Source of the DNA: an uncultured Clostridium sp.
Lineage (GTDB): Bacteria; Bacillota; Clostridia; TANB77; CAG-508
Reading direction: 5' to 3'
Assembly (NCBI GenBank): GCA_900556945.1
Contig: USQP01000011.1
Coordinates: 1-11,339, forward strand
Length of the DNA: 11,339 nt
The position numbers and the translations under genes were made by a program. Below are positions 1 to 5,612 of the stretch, piece after piece. How positions within the stretch are numbered: the stretch's first letter is position 1; each line of letters starts with the position of its first letter. The notes under the pieces were generated by a model. That model was given only the letters and a program-made list of their open reading frames with translations. It made no database searches and was not told the DNA's origin.

Positions 1-41
1 TTCTAGCATCGTCGGCAGCGTCAGATGTGTATAAGAGACAG
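1..41 (+). other. Nextera/Tn5 Read-1 sequencing adapter (artefact)
   Basis: Positions 9-41 are the 33-base Illumina Nextera Read-1 adapter, ending in the 19-bp Tn5 mosaic end AGATGTGTATAAGAGACAG (23-41). The eight bases before it (TTCTAGCA) sit where an i5 index would be and, from memory, differ by one base from a standard Nextera index. None of this is genomic. Native sequence begins at 42. The frame of the first gene is open up to this point and meets a stop (TAA, 32-34) only inside the adapter, which would create a false gene start in an automatic annotation. Confidence 0.98.
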
Positions 42-1126
42 GAATAAAACTGAATATATTATTTTTAATCATAAAATATATATTTGCATGTTTCTTACCA
101 ATCGGAGTTATTATTTTAGAAAAAAATATATCATTATTTGAGATAATAAACATTGCGAAAGTAAAAATATATTTAGCATTCGGAGACACTAAAAAAGCAA
201 AGCAGACTTTAATTAATTTATTAGATAAATATAATGATAATTATAAAGCTCACAAAATACTGGCTGAAATATATGAAAAGGAAGGTGGGATGCGAAAAGC
301 AATTGATGAATATGTACAAGCTATTGATTTAAATAAAAAGGATTACAATTCTTATTATAAAGTAGCAGAATTGTTAAATAATTTAGATAAAAAAGAGGAA
401 GCAGCGCAAATGTTATCCAATTTATTAAGCAAAAGGCCAGAAATGTATGAAGCAACAATACTTTTAGGCGATATATTGATAGATAGTGAAATGTATAAAG
501 AAGCGGCAAATGTCTATCAAGACGCGTTAAAATACAATCCATTTAGTTATGATTTAAACTACAATTTGGGAATTGCTTATACGATGTTAAATGATTTTCA
601 AAACGCAAAGGTTTGTTATGAAAAAGCAGCAGAAATTAATAGTTTAGCATATAATGCAAAATATTCATTGGCGCAGATTGCTTTAATATATAAAGATTTA
701 GAAGAAGCTGAGAAGAGATTTTTAGAATCAATTGATGAGGAAGAACTATCAGCAGATGCATATTACGAATTAGCAAAAATACACTTGATTAAGGGCGATA
801 AAGATACAGCTATTAAATATGTTAATATTTCAATTGATATAAACAGTAAAAAAATAGTAGAAAAAGTAAAAAAAGATCCAATTTTCATACCAATTATGGC
901 GAGAATTTCAATTCCATTTAATTTAGAAAATACATTGGAAGAAAAAGAAATTAGATGGCAAGAAAAAGAAATAAAATCAAAAGAGCATTTAGAAGAAATG
1001 GCAGAAATAACAAGGCATTTGAGTTACCATGACATAAAGCTATTAAAGAAAAATACAAATGGTAAATCAATAAGGACAGAATATAAGAAAGAAAGGCAAA
1101 ATGGACAAAAAGAAATACAAGACTAA
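42..1126 (+). CDS. TPR-repeat protein with N-terminal membrane segment, 5'-truncated
   Basis: The reading frame is open from the first native base (first whole codon at 44), so this is the 3' part of a longer gene. The internal ATG at 290 falls in the middle of a repeat and is not the start. The visible 360 residues begin with a hydrophobic stretch (about 3-24), probably a transmembrane helix. Seven consecutive 34-residue tetratricopeptide units follow without a gap, from residue 33 to 270, five of them starting with Tyr (67, 101, 135, 169, 203). A charged 90-residue tail, probably partly coiled, ends the protein. TPRs form protein-binding superhelices, so a membrane-tethered scaffold is the likely role; the partner is unknown. 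The gene ends 54 bp before dpaA on the same strand, which may reflect co-transcription, but nothing in the protein itself shows a sporulation role. Confidence 0.85.
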
Positions 1127-1144
1127 ATAAATACTCATAAAATT
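1117..1144 (+). promoter_or_regulatory. Possible sigma-K-type promoter for dpaA
   Basis: AC (1117-1118), 17 bases, then CATAAAATT (1136-1144). The B. subtilis sigma-K consensus is roughly AC-N16/17-CATAnnnTA, so only the last base differs. It overlaps the end of the TPR gene and lies about 40 bp before dpaA, which is sigma-K-dependent in B. subtilis. CATA motifs are common in DNA this AT-rich, so this is a candidate only. Confidence 0.35.
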
Positions 1145-1180
1145 TGAAAAAATCAATATAATAAATACGGGAGGGATTTT

Positions 1181-2065
1181 ATGAGTACAAATTTTGCTGT
1201 AATTGGTGGAGATTTAAGAATTATAAAATTAGTAAAAATGTTAGCAATGGACGGAAATACGGTATACACTTATGGATTGGAAAAAGCAGAAGAGTTAAAA
1301 GGACAAACGAATATCGTATTTAGTGAAAAGCTAAGCAAAGCTATTCCGGAGAATGTTGAGGTAGTGATTGGTCCAATACCATTTTCAAGCAATGGAATTA
1401 ATATTAATGCACCATTTAGTGAAAAAGAAATATCAATAAGAGAATTAATGCATTATTTAAATGCCAAAATATTGATAGCGGGGAGTATTTCGCCAGATAT
1501 TTATGATATGGCAAATGATGAATATATTGAAATAATTGACATTATGAAAAGAGAAGAGTTAGCTGTTTTGAATACTATTTCAACAGCAGAAGGGGCAATA
1601 GAAATTGCAATTGCAAATACAAACAAAATAATACATGGAAGTAATACTTTAATATTAGGATTTGGAAGAATTGGAAAAGTACTGGCAAGAAAAATGTCTG
1701 GACTATCTGCAAGAGTTACCTGTGCGGCAAGAAAAGATGAAGATTTAGCTTGGATTAAAGCTTATGGGCATAGAGCGACAAACATTAACTTTTTAGGGGA
1801 AAATTTATCTGAATATGATATTATTATTAATACAGTCCCACATTTAATTTTAACGAAAGATAGAATGCAATATGTCAAAAGTGACTGTTTATTAATTGAT
1901 TTAGCGTCAAATCCAGGAGGAATTGACAAAAAATCAGCAAAAGATAGAAATTTAAAGTTAGTATGGGCTTTAGCACTTCCTGGAAAAGTAGCACCAGTTA
2001 CAACAGCTGAATTTATAAAAGATACCATTTATAATATTTTAAAAGAAATATATAAAAAGATATAG
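1181..2065 (+). CDS. dpaA: Dipicolinate synthase subunit A (SpoVFA family)
   Basis: DpaA with DpaB makes dipicolinic acid from a lysine-pathway dihydrodipicolinate intermediate in the mother cell, and the product then loads the spore core. The 294 residues match the family's usual size (about 297 in B. subtilis). Visible marks are the N-terminal GGDLR motif (9-13), the segment NTISTAEGAIE (131-141), a Rossmann dinucleotide fingerprint GFGRIG (160-165), LASNPGGID (241-249) and the family-typical LPGKVAPVTTAE (266-277). The ATG follows GGGAGGG at 1169-1175 with a 5-base gap. The usual partner dpaB is not downstream; uppP follows after 30 bp instead. No frameshift or missing motif is seen. DpaA identity is near certain; whether dpaB exists elsewhere in the genome cannot be seen here. 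Confidence 0.95.
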   Translation: MSTNFAVIGGDLRIIKLVKMLAMDGNTVYTYGLEKAEELKGQTNIVFSEKLSKAIPENVEVVIGPIPFSSNGININAPFSEKEISIRELMHYLNAKILIAGSISPDIYDMANDEYIEIIDIMKREELAVLNTISTAEGAIEIAIANTNKIIHGSNTLILGFGRIGKVLARKMSGLSARVTCAARKDEDLAWIKAYGHRATNINFLGENLSEYDIIINTVPHLILTKDRMQYVKSDCLLIDLASNPGGIDKKSAKDRNLKLVWALALPGKVAPVTTAEFIKDTIYNILKEIYKKI

Positions 2066-2095
2066 TTAAGTATAAACGAAGGAAGGAAGAGAATT

Positions 2096-2953
2096 ATGGT
2101 AATAGAGATTATAAAAGCCATTATATTTGGAATGGTAGAAGGAATAACAGAATGGTTGCCAATTAGTAGTACCGGACACTTAATTTTAGTAGAACAATTT
2201 TTAAAATTCAAGGAAGTATCTCCTGAGTTTTGGAATATGTTTCAAGTGGTCATACAGTTTGGAGCCATTCTTGCAGTTGTTATATTATATTTTAAGCAAA
2301 TATGGCCATTTACGAAACAAAAAGAAAAAGCGATTAAGAAAACAGGTATACTATCTTATTTTGATAAAAATATTATGAGTTTATGGGGAAAAATTCTAAT
2401 TGGCTGTATACCTGCTGCAATTGTAGGACTATTGTTTGATGATGTTTTTGAGGCGTTGTTTTATAATCCATTTTGTATAGCAATTGCATTAATCGTATTT
2501 GGTATTGCATTTATTGTGATAGAAAATTGGAACAAAAATAGAACAAGTAAAAAAGAGAAAAATTCTCAAATTACATACAAAGATGCATTTGTAATTGGAA
2601 TCTTTCAATTATTAGCAGCTATATTTCCAGGGACATCTCGTTCAGGAGCAACTATTATTGGTGGATTGTTAATTGGATTGTCAAGACCAAATGCAGCAGA
2701 GTTTACTTTTTATCTAGCTATTCCAACCATGTTTGGCGCAAGTTTATTAAAACTATTAAAATTTGGATTTGGTTTTACAAGTATAGAATTAATAGTTTTA
2801 CTAATTGGAATGCTAGTATCTTTCCTAGTATCAGTAGTAGTTATTAAATTTTTAATGAGTTACATTAAGAAGCATGATTTTAAGGTGTTTGGATATTATA
2901 GAATTGTTTTGGGAATCCTAGTATTAATCTATTTTGGATTAACAAAGATATAA
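2096..2953 (+). CDS. uppP: Undecaprenyl-diphosphatase (UppP/BacA)
   Basis: This integral membrane enzyme dephosphorylates undecaprenyl pyrophosphate so the lipid carrier can be reused for peptidoglycan and other wall polymers; extra copies give bacitracin resistance. The 285 residues contain both BacA-family signatures: EGITEWLPISSTGH (15-28, with the two active-site glutamates E15 and E19 and H28) and PGTSRSGAT (178-186, with R182). Several hydrophobic helices follow, as expected for this polytopic family. The ATG is preceded by a GGAAGGAAGAG purine run. It sits 30 bp after dpaA in the same direction, so the two are probably co-transcribed. Cortex synthesis needs the same carrier lipid, so linkage to a sporulation gene is sensible, but a plain housekeeping role is equally possible. 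Confidence 0.96.
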   Translation: MVIEIIKAIIFGMVEGITEWLPISSTGHLILVEQFLKFKEVSPEFWNMFQVVIQFGAILAVVILYFKQIWPFTKQKEKAIKKTGILSYFDKNIMSLWGKILIGCIPAAIVGLLFDDVFEALFYNPFCIAIALIVFGIAFIVIENWNKNRTSKKEKNSQITYKDAFVIGIFQLLAAIFPGTSRSGATIIGGLLIGLSRPNAAEFTFYLAIPTMFGASLLKLLKFGFGFTSIELIVLLIGMLVSFLVSVVVIKFLMSYIKKHDFKVFGYYRIVLGILVLIYFGLTKI

Positions 2954-2980
2954 AATGATTATAAACAGTACATAAATAGT

Positions 2981-3012
2981 AAAGAGTGCTAATTGATTAT
3001 TAGCACTCTTTT
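2981..3012. terminator. Hairpin terminator between convergent genes
   Basis: A perfect 13-bp stem (2981-2993 with 2999-3011) closes a 5-base loop (TGATT) and runs into TTTT on the + strand. It lies 28 bp after the uppP stop. On the - strand it lies 27 bp after the small protein's stop, but there the T-run is weak and interrupted. It best serves uppP and may serve both directions. Confidence 0.8.
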
Positions 3013-3037
3013 GCCATAAATAAAATTATACATTCAA

Positions 3038-3259
3038 TTATTCAATTTTTCTATCTCGTTTATCAGATACATTTGAAGCATTACACAATTTTTCATATTC
3101 CTTACACTTAATCTTATAATCCATTTGCATACACAAATAGCGATAATAACTACAACCCTGTTCATATTGCATCATCATCTCATTCATATCCATGCCAGGT
3201 GGAGGCATATTATAATCCATATAAGGTGGCATAAAGCTATTATTAAAATCTCTTTCCAT
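3038..3259 (-). CDS. Small Met/Pro/Tyr-rich protein with four spaced cysteines, unknown function
   Basis: I do not recognise this 73-residue protein. Residues 9-30 are rich in Met, Pro, Tyr and Asp (9 of the 11 methionines up to residue 30, including MMM at 28-30). The second half is probably helical and carries Cys36, Cys43, Cys52 and Cys59, spaced C-x6-C-x8-C-x6-C. The tail is charged. There is no signal peptide or membrane segment. I chose the ATG at 3259 over an in-frame TTG at 3265 because AAGGAG (3275-3270) lies 10 bases from the ATG but only 4 from the TTG. A sigma-E-like promoter sits directly upstream and spoVV is the next gene on the strand. Low-complexity Tyr/Met/Pro/Cys composition is common in small spore-coat proteins, so a mother-cell spore-layer role is the best guess. 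Metal binding through Met and Cys is an alternative. Confidence 0.75.
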   Translation of the reverse strand: MERDFNNSFMPPYMDYNMPPPGMDMNEMMMQYEQGCSYYRYLCMQMDYKIKCKEYEKLCNASNVSDKRDRKIE

Positions 3260-3281
3260 GAACAATCAACTCCTTGTTTTT

Positions 3282-3310
3282 AATATATGCACAGAAATCA
3301 AATATATAAC
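3282..3310 (-). promoter_or_regulatory. Sigma-E-like promoter for the small protein gene
   Basis: On the - strand, GTTATAT (3310-3304), 14 bases, then CATATATT (3289-3282). The B. subtilis sigma-E consensus is approximately GTmATATT with N13-14 before CATACAAT. The predicted start site (about 3275) would leave a very short leader beginning almost at the AAGGAG ribosome site. AT-richness makes chance matches possible. Confidence 0.45.
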
Positions 3311-3403
3311 GTATTATGATGAATTCATGATTTTTTTCTCCGAGTATTTAGTATAAGTTATGCGTAATTCGCTTTATTCAAACAGCTAACTCATTCCCAA
3401 AAA

Positions 3404-4465
3404 TCATATTAAATCAAAGTTAAAAAAAGGAAAAATATTCATTAGTAAGTAAGAATAAAAGGCAGCTAATATCCCTTGTAGTAGTTTTCCATAAACATAA
3501 GGTTTGATTGACAAATCTGTTTTAGAAGTTATGCTCCAAACTTGAAGAAGCACAGATATTCCACCAAAGCCTAGTAAAAAAGCAGTAAAGATAATATTCA
3601 AAGAAATTTTCTTACAGGGAATTGAGGAGATGGTATGAATTCCATTGGTGATTTCTAAAATCCCAGTTAAAATTCCTTGAATAAAACTAGTATCAATATT
3701 TAAAGATTGAAAAAGAGGTCTTAATAAGATAGTCAAACTGTTTAATAAACCACTGGCTTTAAAAATGGATATAATACTAGAAAAGATAACAACAAAGCCA
3801 CCAATTAAAAGAATAGTAGAAATACTACTAGTAATACTTTCTGCTAAAATTTCTCCTAAATTAGAAAAAGAGGCAGATTTTTTTGATTGGTTAAAAAAGG
3901 AAGAGGAGGAAACTGCTAAAAAAGTATTTTTATCTTTTTTCCAATAGCGAAAGATAAAACCAACTGTAATACAAGCAAGTAAATGGGTAACAAATAGTAA
4001 AATTCCAATTGTAATATTTTTAAACATCAAAATGCCAACGGTTCCAATAATAAATAAAGGACCAGAATTATTAGTAAAACTAAGCAATCTTTCACATTCT
4101 TCTTTACTACAAATATTATTTTGTCTAAAATTGCTAGCAATTTTTGCTCCGACTGGATAACCACTAATGATTCCCATAATGAAAGCAAAAGAACCTTCTC
4201 CACGAATATTAAAAAGTGGTTTCATAAATCGGTTTAATAAATTACCAAATAAAGTAATAACATTTGTATGCATTAATAATTCTGTGGCAACAAAAAAAGG
4301 AAAAAGTGAAGGTACCACTGAATTAGCCCATAGGGATAATCCGGATTTTACAGCCGGTAGATTGCTTTTAGAAAAGATTAATAGACAAAAAGTAAATCCC
4401 AAAAATAAAAGGGGCAATAGATTTCTTTTTAGCCTGACTACATAAAAATTATTTTTTAAAATCAT
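3404..4465 (-). CDS. spoVV: Sporulation membrane protein SpoVV (YlbJ), dipicolinate transporter
   Basis: SpoVV (formerly YlbJ) is a mother-cell membrane protein of sporulation. In B. subtilis it is proposed to move dipicolinate from the mother cell into the space between the forespore membranes, from where SpoVA takes it inward. The 353-residue protein is somewhat shorter than the Bacillus one (about 400). It has multiple hydrophobic helices and the nucleoside-recognition/gate-type motifs SGYPVGAKI (101-109), NNSGPLFIIGTVG (132-144), GILEITNGI (268-276) and GFGGISVLLQ (299-308). The ATG is preceded by GGGAGGT (4477-4471) with a 5-base gap. A sigma-E-like promoter lies about 30 bp upstream, matching the known sigma-E control in B. 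subtilis. It shares the window with dpaA, linking dipicolinate synthesis and export. The family call is firm; transport is inferred from B. subtilis. Confidence 0.92.
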   Translation of the reverse strand: MILKNNFYVVRLKRNLLPLLFLGFTFCLLIFSKSNLPAVKSGLSLWANSVVPSLFPFFVATELLMHTNVITLFGNLLNRFMKPLFNIRGEGSFAFIMGIISGYPVGAKIASNFRQNNICSKEECERLLSFTNNSGPLFIIGTVGILMFKNITIGILLFVTHLLACITVGFIFRYWKKDKNTFLAVSSSSFFNQSKKSASFSNLGEILAESITSSISTILLIGGFVVIFSSIISIFKASGLLNSLTILLRPLFQSLNIDTSFIQGILTGILEITNGIHTISSIPCKKISLNIIFTAFLLGFGGISVLLQVWSITSKTDLSIKPYVYGKLLQGILAAFYSYLLMNIFPFFNFDLI

Positions 4466-4495
4466 GATGTACCTCCCAAAAAATATCTTGTTTAA

Positions 4496-4522
4496 ATATT
4501 ATGTTAGTATTGAAAAAAATAT
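4496..4522 (-). promoter_or_regulatory. Sigma-E-like promoter for spoVV
   Basis: On the - strand, ATATT (4522-4518), a 14-base spacer, then CATAATAT (4503-4496). The preceding bases (TAC) agree at two of three positions with the B. subtilis -35 consensus. The predicted start near 4489 gives a leader of roughly 24 bases before the spoVV ATG. Sigma-E control is what is known for the B. subtilis homologue. Confidence 0.55.
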
Positions 4523-4538
4523 GTAAATGTGATAAAGT
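4510..4538 (+). promoter_or_regulatory. Housekeeping (sigma-A) promoter for murB
   Basis: TTGAAA (4510-4515), exactly 17 bases, then TAAAGT (4533-4538) with an extended -10 TG at 4530-4531. The predicted start near 4545 gives a leader of about 80 bases. The -35 box lies inside the spacer of the divergent sigma-E-like promoter, so the two sites overlap. Confidence 0.55.
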
Positions 4539-4626
4539 AGAATAGAAATTTTAAGACATAAAAATTAGTAATGGAAAAGAGATAAAAGAATACAATGAAG
4601 TAATGAAATAAAAAGGAAGTGTAACT

Positions 4627-5550
4627 TTGGAATTAGAAGAATTAATAAAAAAGTCAAACTTACCAATTGATAAAGAAAAAATATTGTTTAACGAACCAAT
4701 GAAAAAGCATACAACATTTAAGACAGGTGGACCAGCACAATGTCTTATAAAAATAGAAAATACAAAGGAATTAAAAGAAGTACTCGAATTTACAAAAGAA
4801 AATAGTATTCCATTGACCATAATCGGAAATGGCAGTAACATACTTGTTTCAGACAATGGAATTAAAGGAATTACTGGAATTATAAAAATAGAAAAGCTAG
4901 AAATTCAAAGCATGAATGGAAAAGTAAGAGTTATTGTAGGTGCTGGAGAAAAAATAGGTAAATTAGCACAAGTGTGCCTACAAAAAGAAATTACTGGATT
5001 GGAAGAACTATCAGGAATTCCAGGAACAATCGGTGGAGCCGTTAGAATGAATGCAGGGGCACATGGAAAAGAAATGAAAGATATCGTAAAATGTGTTAGA
5101 TGCATCGATTGCCAAGGAAACGAAAGAGAATTTAGCAATCAAGAAATGAAATTTGAATATAGACAAAGTCGATTGAAAGAAGAAAAATATATTGTAACAG
5201 AAGTAGAGATGATTCTTGAAAAGGGCAAAAAAGAAAAAATAAAAGAAAAAATGGAAGAATATAGTAGGTATCGAAAAGAAAAGCAACCAATCGAATATCC
5301 AAGTGCTGGAAGTACTTTTAAAAGAGGAAATGATTTTATAACAGCAAAGCTAATCGATGAGGCAGGATTGAAAGGTTATTCAATTGGTGGAGCAGAGGTT
5401 TCAACAAAGCATAGTGGATTTATTATTAACAAAGGAAATGCTACAACACAGGATATTTTGAAATTGATAAAATACGTAAAAGATGAAGTTTATAAAAAGT
5501 TTAATAAAAAAATAGAATTGGAAATTGAAGTTATTGGGGAAGAAAAATAG
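4627..5550 (+). CDS. murB: UDP-N-acetylenolpyruvoylglucosamine reductase (type II MurB)
   Basis: MurB is a cytoplasmic FAD enzyme that uses NADPH to reduce UDP-GlcNAc-enolpyruvate to UDP-N-acetylmuramate, the second committed step of peptidoglycan precursor synthesis. The 307 residues fit the type II (Gram-positive) class. FAD-binding motifs are HTTFKTGGPA (28-37), GNGSNILVSD (67-76) and SGIPGTIGGAVRMNAGAHG (129-147). The catalytic region shows YRQSR (178-182), PSAGSTFKR (225-233; S229 is the proton donor position) and the C-terminal ELEIEV (297-302; E301 aligns with the conserved Glu). The start codon is TTG, supported by AAGGAAG (4613-4619) seven bases upstream and by the homologous N-terminus. 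It has its own promoter and is followed after 62 bp by yvcK, a pairing common in Bacillota. Confidence 0.97.
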   Translation: MELEELIKKSNLPIDKEKILFNEPMKKHTTFKTGGPAQCLIKIENTKELKEVLEFTKENSIPLTIIGNGSNILVSDNGIKGITGIIKIEKLEIQSMNGKVRVIVGAGEKIGKLAQVCLQKEITGLEELSGIPGTIGGAVRMNAGAHGKEMKDIVKCVRCIDCQGNEREFSNQEMKFEYRQSRLKEEKYIVTEVEMILEKGKKEKIKEKMEEYSRYRKEKQPIEYPSAGSTFKRGNDFITAKLIDEAGLKGYSIGGAEVSTKHSGFIINKGNATTQDILKLIKYVKDEVYKKFNKKIELEIEVIGEEK

Positions 5551-5601
5551 AGGTGTCTTAGAATCGGGAAATGTCCGAAAGGAAACGTCCCCAATTGGAC
5601 A
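5551..5601. repeat. GC-richer intergenic insert with tandem 14-mers, possible interspersed repeat remnant
   Basis: The murB-yvcK gap is nearly half G+C, against surroundings that are far more AT-rich. It holds two adjacent 14-mers that agree at 11 of 14 positions: GGAAATGTCCGAAA (5567-5580) and GGAAACGTCCCCAA (5581-5594). An 8-bp palindrome CCAATTGG (5591-5598) follows, and TGTCC (5572-5576) can pair with GGACA (5597-5601). The block ends exactly at the yvcK ribosome site. It resembles a short dispersed repeat rather than a terminator, since no T-run follows. Confidence 0.5.
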
Positions 5602-5612
5602 AGGAGTAAAAA

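Noticed and set aside
2096..2953. uppP as an acquired bacitracin-resistance gene
   Set aside because: It is a standard chromosomal lipid-carrier phosphatase in an ordinary context, with composition like its neighbours and no mobile elements nearby.
3260..3265. TTG at 3265 as the start of the small protein
   Set aside because: Only 4 bases from AAGGAG; the ATG two codons later has a 10-base gap and is the stronger codon.
3319..3328. Palindrome ATGAATTCAT followed by a T-run, considered as a terminator or operator
   Set aside because: It is short and AT-rich, forms only a 3-bp stem, and the T-run is on the wrong strand for spoVV.
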